The position numbers were made by a program, and so were the translations under genes. DNA of 64,000 nt, taken from Fictibacillus enclensis. GTDB taxonomy: Bacteria; Bacillota; Bacilli; Bacillales; Fictibacillaceae. The notes under the pieces are model-generated. The model worked only from the letters and a program-made list of their open reading frames with translations. It was not told the origin of the DNA and made no database searches. The stretch lies in the NCBI RefSeq assembly GCF_001457035.1, contig NZ_KQ758617.1, positions 1,364,001 through 1,428,000 of the forward strand. Direction: 5' to 3'. Positions 46,027 to 53,681 of this stretch are shown piece by piece. Each line of letters begins with the position of its first letter. The stretch's first letter is position 1.

Positions 46027-47493
46027 ATGAAATTGGACGAACTGCTAAAAGTAATAACCATCACTGACCGTGTGAATCATCTTCCTTCCGTATCAATCAA
46101 CGCTATTCAATTTAATTCAAAAAAAATCCGTCCTGGAGACCTGTTTGTAGCGATTAAGGGATTTGCAACAGACGGCCATCAGTACATCCAGCAAGCGATC
46201 GATAAAGGGGCTGTTGCCGTTGTCGGTGAACTGCCACCGCCCCGGTTGGATGTCCCGTACTACCAGACACCCGACTCAAGAAAAGCACTGGCACACCTTG
46301 CAAGTCAGTATTATGGGCATCCCTATCAAAATCATGTAATGATTGGAATCACTGGGACGAACGGTAAAACAACCACTGCTTATTTGTTAAAGCACATGAT
46401 TGAAAAAGCAGGGAAAACTTGCTCTTTGATCGGAACGGTTCATAACATCATAAATAATGAAAGGATTCAATCAAAAAATACCACACCTGATCCTCTCGAA
46501 TTGCAAGCCCTCCTTGCCGAGAGCCGTGACGAAGTTGTGATTATGGAAGTATCCTCACATGGCATTGCACAGCAGCGTGTGGAAGGGATACTGTTTGATT
46601 ATGCGCTTTTTACCAATCTTGGGCATGACCATTTGGATTATCATGATAGTCTTGAGGAATATTTCAATGTGAAATCCAGACTATTTAAACAACTAAAGAA
46701 AAATGGTGCTGCGGTCATTGCTTCGCATAATGAATGGGGAAGAAAGCTCAAACATCAAATTGAAGCAACGGAACATGACGTCTATGCATTTGGCTCAGAT
46801 GATCGTGATGATATGAAACTCATCCATGTATGTACAGAATACTTCCCATTAATTAAATTAAAACAAGAATCACTGGAATATATTTTTCAAATACCGCTTC
46901 CGGGACTTCATAATGTTTGGAATACAATCGGCGCGCTGCTGACCGTTTCAAAAATGAACCTTTCGCTTGAAAAGGTGATTGCTTCATTGGATATGTTCCC
47001 CGGTGTACCAGGCCGGTTTGAAACATACAGCCACACTTCAGGTGCTACATTTATCGTGGATTATGCCCATACAAAGGATGCTATAGAGTATTGTTATCAA
47101 ACCGCCAAACGAGAAAATGCAGAGCGGATCGTCCATATATTAGGTTTCAGGGGGAACCGGGATGTGACCAAGCGGAGTGAAATAGTTTCCCTTTGTTCCT
47201 CTGTTTGCGACCAGCTTATACTTACCTTTGATGACTTGAATAGGGTTCCTGAGGAAAAAATGATCAGTGACCTGGAACGTTTGAAAGAAAACGATGCGAA
47301 AGACAATGCCATTGTTATCCCTGACCGTACCAAAGCCATAGAATATGCATGGAAAGAAGCCAGAGCAGGAGATTGGGTTTTTGTTACAGGAAAGGGCCAG
47401 GAAACCTACAAACAAAAATTCCAGCTTCCCGCTTCCAACGATAAAGAAACCATTCAGTTTTTGCAGCAGGAACAGCTTGCGCTTCCATATTAA
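46027..47493 (+). CDS. Stand-alone MurE-like Mur ligase
   Basis: The protein (488 residues from ATG 46027) has the three Mur-ligase domains: an N-terminal UDP-binding domain (SKKIRPGDLFVAIKGFATDGH), a central ATPase domain with GITGTNGKTTTAYLL and HLDYHDSLEEYFNVKSRLF (carbamylated Lys position), and a C-terminal domain. The amino-acid specificity loop, DNPR in meso-DAP-adding MurE, reads DDLNRVP here, so the added residue may differ. It is far from any mur/fts cluster and is likely a paralogue. A longer reading from 45985 lacks a ribosome site. Confidence 0.85.
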   Translation: MKLDELLKVITITDRVNHLPSVSINAIQFNSKKIRPGDLFVAIKGFATDGHQYIQQAIDKGAVAVVGELPPPRLDVPYYQTPDSRKALAHLASQYYGHPYQNHVMIGITGTNGKTTTAYLLKHMIEKAGKTCSLIGTVHNIINNERIQSKNTTPDPLELQALLAESRDEVVIMEVSSHGIAQQRVEGILFDYALFTNLGHDHLDYHDSLEEYFNVKSRLFKQLKKNGAAVIASHNEWGRKLKHQIEATEHDVYAFGSDDRDDMKLIHVCTEYFPLIKLKQESLEYIFQIPLPGLHNVWNTIGALLTVSKMNLSLEKVIASLDMFPGVPGRFETYSHTSGATFIVDYAHTKDAIEYCYQTAKRENAERIVHILGFRGNRDVTKRSEIVSLCSSVCDQLILTFDDLNRVPEEKMISDLERLKENDAKDNAIVIPDRTKAIEYAWKEARAGDWVFVTGKGQETYKQKFQLPASNDKETIQFLQQEQLALPY

Positions 47494-47521
47494 AACGCCT
47501 CTGTGAGAGGCGTTTTTTTAC
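47490..47521. terminator. Terminator between the MurE-like gene and dctB
   Basis: ACGCCTC-tgtga-GAGGCGT is followed by seven T. It ends at the dctB stop codon (47518-47520) on the other strand. Confidence 0.9.
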
Positions 47522-48573
47522 TGGTATTTATACTGAAGATGCTCAATATCATGAATTAGTTTTTTTCCTGCAGCAGGTTCATACTGCTGATAAAGGGGCT
47601 TCAGTTTTTTTATCCACCTCTTCTTCTCTTCTGCATTCAGTGTATGAATCTCTATATCGGATTCTTCTTTAATTGATTTCAGCTGTTTTTTATTCATGGA
47701 AATGTAATGCTTCTGATTCCAGGCTACCGTTTCCTTAATCGCGTCCTGAATAATGGTTTGTACATTTCGTGGCAGCGAGTTCCAGTAATCGTTGTTGATC
47801 AGGATGGCATACCCGAGGAATCCATGATTACTGATGGTCATGTAATTTTGCACCTTATAATATTTTTTGGAATAGATATTGGAAATTGTATTTTCTTCTC
47901 CATCCACTTCTCCGGATTCCAAACTTCTGTATGTTTCATTAAAATCCATCGGAACGCTTTGGCTGCCAAGAAGATTGAACTGTTTCTTCAGGACCGAGCT
48001 CGACATGATCCTGAATTTCCGATCCTTAAAATCATCAGTCGAGATGATCGCATGGTCTTTGTTGGTGATCTGCTTTAACCCGTTCACCCAGAACCCCAGT
48101 CCTTTAATGTTATGGCTGTTGAGCGAAGATAGCAGCGTTCTTCCGATTGTTCCGTCCAATCCTTCATTGATCGCAGCTTCAGATGGGAATGCAAACGGAA
48201 GATCAAGAGCCTGCCATTTGGGCGATATGCTTCCGAGCTTTGAGGTGGCAGGAGCAATCATCTGTACGTCTCCTTCCTGAAGAGCATGAAGTTCCTCTTT
48301 GTCCGAATAAAGGCTGCCATTTGGAAAAACCTCTACCTTAACTTTATGGTTTGATTTTTGGTCTACAAGTTCGGCGAATTTTCGGGCTGCCAGTCCCTTT
48401 GGTGTATTTTCTGCCACCACATGACTGAATTTTATGACAATCTGCTCTTTAATTCCTTCCTGGTCATCATCGGATACCAGCTTTCGCTCTGAAAAATCAA
48501 AATGAAAACCTATATAAAATGAAAGCAGCAGGCCAGTGATAAGAAATAAGGCGATTCCTAAAAATGTTTTCAT
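47518..48573 (-). CDS. dctB: TRAP-type C4-dicarboxylate-binding protein
   Basis: The 351-residue protein has an N-terminal membrane anchor (about 4-24) and a DctP-type extracytoplasmic binding domain (IVIKFSHVVAENTPKGLAA, GLGFWVNGLKQITNK). No TRAP permease genes are nearby; instead it is divergent from dctS-dctR-dctP. In B. subtilis DctB works with the DctS kinase as a sensor of C4-dicarboxylates rather than as part of a TRAP pump, and the layout here supports this. Confidence 0.92.
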   Translation of the reverse strand: MKTFLGIALFLITGLLLSFYIGFHFDFSERKLVSDDDQEGIKEQIVIKFSHVVAENTPKGLAARKFAELVDQKSNHKVKVEVFPNGSLYSDKEELHALQEGDVQMIAPATSKLGSISPKWQALDLPFAFPSEAAINEGLDGTIGRTLLSSLNSHNIKGLGFWVNGLKQITNKDHAIISTDDFKDRKFRIMSSSVLKKQFNLLGSQSVPMDFNETYRSLESGEVDGEENTISNIYSKKYYKVQNYMTISNHGFLGYAILINNDYWNSLPRNVQTIIQDAIKETVAWNQKHYISMNKKQLKSIKEESDIEIHTLNAEEKKRWIKKLKPLYQQYEPAAGKKLIHDIEHLQYKYQ

Positions 48574-48692
48574 GCTATTCTTTTCTCCACGTCCTTTAAT
48601 TTTCCATCAAGGCTTTTAATCCTCTTTACAGTCTAGCATATCTTTAAAACCATGATACAATGTTCTGTAGAATTTAAGGAAGGAAGACAGTC

Positions 48693-50276
48693 ATGAATGT
48701 TCTAAAATTGCCCATCCGATGGAAAATTATTTTTCTCTCTTTTGGAATCGTTCTCTTTTCCCTCTTGATCGGTGGAATTATAATCACCGGCAAAATCGTT
48801 GATATGAGAGAAGAGGAGCTGGGAAAGCGGGGGATGATTACTGCCAGGACGGTTGCCCAGCTGCCAGAGGTACAAAAACAGATTCAGAAAAAGAACGGCG
48901 CGGCAGTGATCAATCCCATCGTGGAAAACATCCGGGTGATCAATAACACCGATTATATTGTTGTTTTAAACATGGAGGGCATCCGCTACTCCCATCCGGT
49001 TCAAAGCCTGATCGGCACATCGTCTACAGGTAAGGATGAAGGCCCAGCATTTGCAGATCATACCTATCTTTCCAAAGCGAAAGGAGATCTAGGAATTGCT
49101 GTCCGCGCTTTTATGCCAATAAAAAATAATAAGCTCGAACAGGTTGGTGTTGTGATCGTCGGCAACATTCTTCCCGGTTATCTTGAAATTTTACAGGGAT
49201 TGAAAGCACAAATTGCATTGATTATGTTCCTGACCCTTTTATTTGGACTTTTGGGTTCCTGGATGCTTGCACGGCATATTAAACAGCAAATGTTTGAACT
49301 CGAGCCCCATCAGATCGTACGCATGTATGAAGAAAGCACCGCTGCATTTCATGCCATGCATGAAGGGGTAATCGCCATTGATATGAATGAGAAGATCACT
49401 ATATTTAATGAAAGGGCAAAAGACATCTTTGATGTGACCGGCCATCCTCTGGGAAAGCCGATCCGGAGTGTTATTCCCGATACCCGTTTGCCTGAGATTA
49501 TTGAATACGGGAAAGCGGTGTTTAATCAAGAAATCAATGTGAGCGGAAACATCATCATAAGCAACCGGATTCCCATTAAAGTGGACAAATCGGTGATAGG
49601 AGCGGTAGCAATTTTCCAGGACCGGACAGAAGTGGCGAAAATGGCGGAAGAGCTGACCGGGGTTAAAGCCTTTGTTGAAGCCCTTCGCATTCAAAATCAT
49701 GAACACTTGAACAAATTGCATACGATTGCCGGGCTTATTCAGCTGGATAAAAAAAAACAGGCGCTGCAGTATGTGTTTGACATCACGAAACAACAGGAAA
49801 GCTTGACACGGCTGATTACAAAAAATATCCGGAACGACAGTATTGCCGGATTGCTGTTAAGCAAAGTGAGCAGAGGGAAAGAACTGAAAATCGAGGTCAT
49901 CATTGACAGTCAAAGCCATCTGCAGCATCTTCCACCTCACCTGAATGAGCATGATTTTGTCATCATCCTCGGAAACCTGATTGAAAACTCATTTTACGCC
50001 CTGAATGAGTCCGATACTTCACTGAAAAAAATCGACGTTAGTATTGAACAGGATCATGAAGTATGCGCGTTGCTGGTTGAAGACAACGGACCTGGCATTC
50101 CAGAGGAACTCCTTCCCGATATCTTTGTAAAAGGAGTCACTACGAAAGGAGAAGAGGGACTCGGGATTGGGCTTTATCTGGTGAAGGATATCGTGAACAA
50201 GGGGAAAGGAGAGATTTCTCTTTCTACATTCCCAGGCGGCGGAACCAGCTTTTATATCACATTTCCAATGAAATAA
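48693..50276 (+). CDS. dctS: C4-dicarboxylate sensor histidine kinase
   Basis: The 527-residue kinase is of the CitA/DcuS type: membrane helix (about 10-32), extracytoplasmic sensor (33-175), second helix (177-197), a PAS domain (about 215-310) and a C-terminal kinase. The phospho-histidine is likely in ALRIQNHEHLNKLHTIAGL; the ATPase boxes are ILGNLIENSFYAL (N box) and VEDNGPGIP (G1). It passes phosphate to DctR. Ribosome site AAGGAAGG. Confidence 0.96.
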   Translation: MNVLKLPIRWKIIFLSFGIVLFSLLIGGIIITGKIVDMREEELGKRGMITARTVAQLPEVQKQIQKKNGAAVINPIVENIRVINNTDYIVVLNMEGIRYSHPVQSLIGTSSTGKDEGPAFADHTYLSKAKGDLGIAVRAFMPIKNNKLEQVGVVIVGNILPGYLEILQGLKAQIALIMFLTLLFGLLGSWMLARHIKQQMFELEPHQIVRMYEESTAAFHAMHEGVIAIDMNEKITIFNERAKDIFDVTGHPLGKPIRSVIPDTRLPEIIEYGKAVFNQEINVSGNIIISNRIPIKVDKSVIGAVAIFQDRTEVAKMAEELTGVKAFVEALRIQNHEHLNKLHTIAGLIQLDKKKQALQYVFDITKQQESLTRLITKNIRNDSIAGLLLSKVSRGKELKIEVIIDSQSHLQHLPPHLNEHDFVIILGNLIENSFYALNESDTSLKKIDVSIEQDHEVCALLVEDNGPGIPEELLPDIFVKGVTTKGEEGLGIGLYLVKDIVNKGKGEISLSTFPGGGTSFYITFPMK

Positions 50277-50288
50277 AGGAGCATTGCG

Positions 50289-50981
50289 ATGAAAGAAAAT
50301 AGCATTGACGTATTGTTAATAGAGGATGACCCCATGGTTTTGGAAATTAACAGGGCATTTATTGAAAAGGTTTCTGGCTTCAAGGTGACGGGAATGGCCG
50401 CAAACGGAGCGGAAGGGTTAAAAAAGATCAAGAAACTGCAGCCCGATCTCGTCGTTCTTGACATCTATATGCCGAAGCAGGACGGCATTCATACCATCCA
50501 CGAGATTCGAAAACAAAAATCTAAGGTAGATGTTATCGTAATTTCCGCGGCAAATGACCGGCAGACCATACAAACCATGCTGCAGCAGGGAGCGGTGGAT
50601 TATATCATTAAGCCGTTTAAATTTGAGAGAATCCAGCAAGCGCTTGAACGGTATAAGGAATACAGGCTGCAGCTAAATACGCAAGGAGAAATGTCACAGA
50701 AAGAGGTCGATGCTTTGCTGTCGGTAGCGACCATTTCCGAACGGAAACAAGAGGAGATACCAAAAGGGCTGAGTCAAAATACACTCATGCAGATTATCGG
50801 TTTTTTGAAAGACCAATCGGGAGGGAAATCATCAGAAGAAGTAGCAGAAGGAGTCGGCATTGCCCGGGTAACCGCACGAAGGTATCTTGAATACCTGGAG
50901 AAAACCGGGGAAATTAAGCTGGACGTCCAATATGGAGGGGTGGGCAGGCCAATCAACCGGTATTTAATGAAAAACAGGTAG
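50289..50981 (+). CDS. dctR: C4-dicarboxylate response regulator
   Basis: The 230-residue protein has a receiver domain (1-125; DD near residue 11-13, phospho-Asp in LVVLDIYMPKQDG, Lys in YIIKPF) and a C-terminal DNA-binding domain of the CitB/DcuR type (about 160-230, SSEEVAEGVGIARVTARRYLEYL). It starts 13 bases after dctS and should activate dctP. Confidence 0.96.
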   Translation: MKENSIDVLLIEDDPMVLEINRAFIEKVSGFKVTGMAANGAEGLKKIKKLQPDLVVLDIYMPKQDGIHTIHEIRKQKSKVDVIVISAANDRQTIQTMLQQGAVDYIIKPFKFERIQQALERYKEYRLQLNTQGEMSQKEVDALLSVATISERKQEEIPKGLSQNTLMQIIGFLKDQSGGKSSEEVAEGVGIARVTARRYLEYLEKTGEIKLDVQYGGVGRPINRYLMKNR

Positions 50982-51047
50982 AAATAAACAGAGGAAGACC
51001 AAAAAGACCAAAAAGGACAATATCACCTAAATATTCACTAAATTTTC

Positions 51048-51087
51048 AGAAAGCGTTATCATCGTTTTATCGGTGATAACGCTTTCA
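51048..51087 (+). promoter_or_regulatory. Hairpin in the dctP leader built from two cre-like sites
   Basis: GAAAGCGTTATCA (51049-51061) and TGATAACGCTTTC (51074-51086) are perfect reverse complements around 12 bases, followed by AGTTTTTC. Read as 14-mers, AGAAAGCGTTATCA (51048) and TGATAACGCTTTCA (51074) each match the cre consensus at 13 of 14 positions. The element could be a DNA site for CcpA, an RNA terminator after dctSR, or both. Confidence 0.7.
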
Positions 51088-51109
51088 GTTTTTCATAAGG
51101 AGGAAAACC

Positions 51110-52381
51110 ATGAAACCATTATTCAAAAACCTGACCTTCCAAGTCATAATTGCCATTATTCTTGGTATTACAGTAGGGCTTCTCTGGCCGGATGCCGGTA
51201 AGCAAATGAAACCGCTCGGTGATACATTTATCAATGCGGTAAAAATGGTGATTGCCCCGATTATCTTTCTTACCATTGTATTAGGGATTGCGAAAATGGG
51301 GGACATGAAAAAAGTAGGAAAAGTCGGAGGAAAGGCTTTTATCTATTTTGAAGTAGTAACGACGTTTGCTCTGGTGATCGGCCTTATTGTTGTTAACATT
51401 ATTAAGCCTGGGGCAGGACTGGACTTTGATAAGCTGCAAAAAGGTGATGTTTCTCAGTTCACATCCGAAGGCGGAGAAGGCGGTATCAACTGGATCGACT
51501 TTTTCACCCATATCGTTCCGAGCAACATGGTTGATGCGTTTGCCAAAGGTGATATCCTGCAGGTTCTCTTCTTTTCCATTTTGTTTGGAGTGGGGTTAAC
51601 AGCCTTAAGGGACAGAGGGAAGCCTGTTATTGAGTTCTTTGATAAACTGCTTACGATTTTCTTTAATGTAGTGGGCTACATTATGAAAGCGGCACCTATT
51701 GGCGCTTTTGGCGCGATGGCATTTACGATCGGCAATTTCGGACTTGCTTCTCTTCTGCCGCTTGGAAAATTGATGATTTCGGTGTACACCACCATGTTCC
51801 TGTTCGTTGTTGTGGTATTGAATATTATTTGTAAAATGTACGGCTTTAGCTTGTGGAAATACCTGAGATACATTAAAGATGAAATCCTGATCGTTCTTGG
51901 AACAAGTTCATCTGAATCGGTGCTTCCGCGCATGATGAATAAAATGGAGAAATTCGGCTGCTCAAAATCCGTTGTGGGTCTTGTCATTCCAACCGGTTAT
52001 TCGTTTAACCTGGATGGAACCTCCATCTACCTTTCCATGGCTGTTGTTTTTCTGGCTCAAGTATTCAATGTGGATTTAAGCTTGACCCAGCAATTAACTA
52101 TTATTGCCGTTCTGATGCTTACATCCAAAGGAGCTGCTGCTGTAACAGGAGGAGGTTTTATTGTCCTTGCTTCCACACTTTCCGCCATGCAGGTTATTCC
52201 TGTTGAAGGGCTCGCATTGCTGCTTGGTGTTGACCGCTTTATGAGTGAAGCCCGTGCGATTGTGAATTTGATCGGAAATGGGATTGCTACGATTGTGGTT
52301 TCCAAAAGTGAGAAAGAGTTTGATGAGAAACAGAGCGAACGCGCAGTACTTGATCTCGAAGCTGCAAGTAAAACCGCATAA
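51110..52381 (+). CDS. dctP: C4-dicarboxylate:cation symporter
   Basis: The 423-residue DAACS-family carrier takes up succinate, fumarate and malate with sodium or protons. It has about eight membrane segments and reentrant loops, with the family motifs [28 protein letters not shown] and the C-terminal [20 protein letters not shown]. Ribosome site AAGGAGG. It follows dctS-dctR, consistent with induction by its substrates. Confidence 0.97.
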   Translation: MKPLFKNLTFQVIIAIILGITVGLLWPDAGKQMKPLGDTFINAVKMVIAPIIFLTIVLGIAKMGDMKKVGKVGGKAFIYFEVVTTFALVIGLIVVNIIKPGAGLDFDKLQKGDVSQFTSEGGEGGINWIDFFTHIVPSNMVDAFAKGDILQVLFFSILFGVGLTALRDRGKPVIEFFDKLLTIFFNVVGYIMKAAPIGAFGAMAFTIGNFGLASLLPLGKLMISVYTTMFLFVVVVLNIICKMYGFSLWKYLRYIKDEILIVLGTSSSESVLPRMMNKMEKFGCSKSVVGLVIPTGYSFNLDGTSIYLSMAVVFLAQVFNVDLSLTQQLTIIAVLMLTSKGAAAVTGGGFIVLASTLSAMQVIPVEGLALLLGVDRFMSEARAIVNLIGNGIATIVVSKSEKEFDEKQSERAVLDLEAASKTA

Positions 52382-52382
52382 T

Positions 52383-52411
52383 AAAAAAAGCGCCCTCCCG
52401 GCGCTTTTTTT
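52383..52411 (+). terminator. Terminator of dctP
   Basis: GCGCC-ctccc-GGCGC (52390-52404) lies between A7 and T7. Confidence 0.92.
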
Positions 52412-52444
52412 GTTTTCTATCTTCGGTGATTTTCCTCAACTTTT

Positions 52445-52567
52445 TTAGCGGTTTTGTTCGTCCGCCAGACGATTTTTGTTTGCTGAATAGTCTGTAGGCT
52501 TCTGGTTGCTATGTACTTTCTTTTCATATTCAAGAAGACCTTCTTTGTTATTTTTTGAATCAGCCAT
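52445..52567 (-). CDS. Possible 40-residue hydrophilic protein
   Basis: On the minus strand an ATG at 52567 opens 40 codons (MADSKNNKEGLLEYEKKVHS and on, ending LADEQNR) before TAA at 52445. The composition (rich in Lys, Asn, Glu, Gln) is like the small acid-rich proteins common in Bacillus. The ribosome site is weak (GAAGAAG), so expression is uncertain. It fills an otherwise empty stretch between dctP and the next small gene. Confidence 0.42.
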   Translation of the reverse strand: MADSKNNKEGLLEYEKKVHSNQKPTDYSANKNRLADEQNR

Positions 52568-52684
52568 GATGAATCAGCTTCTTCTTTTTTGATGTACAGT
52601 TTGTTTTCCCTGCTGCAGAAGATTAAAACCGTTTAAATCATGATAAAAAGGGTACAGTATTTCTATCGACAGGGAGGGATGGAC

Positions 52685-52828
52685 ATGACTGAAAACAAGA
52701 ACCCATCAAATAATGAGTCTGTAGAACAAAAAGAGAAGGAAACGAGACATCAGGATATTGATCCTCAGCGCGATCCTGATAAATCTGAAAAAAGGAAAGA
52801 AGACAAAAATCCTGATGATTTCGAATAG
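52685..52828 (+). CDS. Small highly charged protein of 47 residues
   Basis: ATG 52685 lies six bases after AGGGAGGG, a strong ribosome site; an earlier ATG at 52679 abuts it. The protein is nearly all polar (Glu, Lys, Asp, Asn) with no hydrophobic core, so it is probably disordered. A terminator follows at once. I do not recognise the family. Confidence 0.65.
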   Translation: MTENKNPSNNESVEQKEKETRHQDIDPQRDPDKSEKRKEDKNPDDFE

Positions 52829-52861
52829 AAAAGCCTGAAACGCATCAGGCTTTTCTTTTTG
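52829..52861 (+). terminator. Terminator of the 47-residue protein gene
   Basis: AAAAGCCTGA pairs with TCAGGCTTTT (52829-52854), followed by CTTTTTG; its left arm begins directly after the stop codon. Confidence 0.9.
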
Positions 52862-52933
52862 TTTGCTTTCTTCACTTTAAAAACAGAGGATATTCCATTA
52901 AAATAATAGGTGACCAGATAAGGAGGGACCAAA

Positions 52934-53140
52934 ATGATTCATCAAGCATGGAATAACAAAGAAACCGTTAAAAAAGTAAAATGTGTACATACGAACGCTG
53001 GGAAGTATATGGTTAACCGTGTGCTCACAGAAGGAAAAACGTATGAAGTGAAAAACGAAACTGACGAATTTTATTTCGTATTGGACAATTCCGGCAAGAT
53101 CGGCGGTTTTTATAAAGATTATTTTCAAGAGGTGCAATGA
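52934..53140 (+). CDS. DUF6501-like small protein
   Basis: The 68-residue protein starts behind AAGGAGGG. The pattern KVKCVHTNAGKYMVNRVLTEG with the later FYFVLDNSGKIGGFYKDYF suggests a small beta-rich domain; I believe it is the DUF6501 family of Bacillaceae. Function unknown. The stop codon lies in the left arm of its terminator. Confidence 0.78.
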   Translation: MIHQAWNNKETVKKVKCVHTNAGKYMVNRVLTEGKTYEVKNETDEFYFVLDNSGKIGGFYKDYFQEVQ

Positions 53141-53163
53141 GCTAAGTGCTCATTGCTTTTTTG
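53133..53163 (+). terminator. Terminator of the DUF6501-like gene
   Basis: GCAATGAGC-taagt-GCTCATTGC followed by TTTTTTG. The left arm contains the gene's stop codon. Confidence 0.9.
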
Positions 53164-53198
53164 TTTGCTATTAAAAATTTCCGGTGAAGGATAAAATG

Positions 53199-53652
53199 AT
53201 GGATTCGTGGATTTATGCCTTCTTTACGATAGGTTACGTGATTTTGCTGTTGATGGGGTTTTACCGGACCAACCAAACCGAGTGCAAAACGCTCATTTAT
53301 CGCATTCACTGTACTGCTGATTGTGCTGGAAATCGTGACGGAAACAAAGGACGTAAAATTGAAAGTGGAAGAAAAATTTGGTGCACTACGCTACGTGAAT
53401 GCCGAATCTGGCGGCCCGCCGCTCATGGTGTTCATTACTATTATCCCATTGCTGGCTGCGGGTTTCTATATTTTAAAGCAGCAGCATTGGATCTGGATGC
53501 TTGCAGGGGCGGCTATCATGACGGCAGGAAACGCCATTCCTCTGGAGTTGAACAGCACGGCTGTAACCAATGCGTCCGAGCTTATTCTGCTGATTAGTCT
53601 TTGGGCAACCAAATTTTATCTTGATCAAAAGCGAAGAGGTGTTGAAGTATAA
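53199..53652 (+). pseudogene. Membrane protein gene with a frameshift
   Basis: An ATG near 53199 behind GAAGGAT encodes a membrane helix (WIYAFFTIGYVILLLMGFYR) in one frame. From about 53281 a different frame continues with SAKRSFIAFTVLLIVLEIV, two more hydrophobic segments and a stop at 53652. Joining them gives about 150 residues with four membrane segments. The break is near 53265-53282, around CCAACCAAACC. It is either a decayed gene or a one-base sequencing error. I do not recognise the family. Confidence 0.68.
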
Positions 53653-53681
53653 AAAGGAAGCCATGATGGCTTCCTTTTTTA
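53651..53681. terminator. Bidirectional terminator between the frameshifted gene and recQ
   Basis: AAAAAGGAAGCCA-tga-TGGCTTCCTTTTTT is a near-perfect symmetric hairpin; the recQ stop at 53679 touches its edge. Confidence 0.92.

Noticed and set aside
51048-51087. Reading the dctP leader hairpin as an insertion-element end or attachment site
   Set aside because: There is no transposase, no target duplication and the flanking genes are a conserved operon; a regulatory role explains it better.
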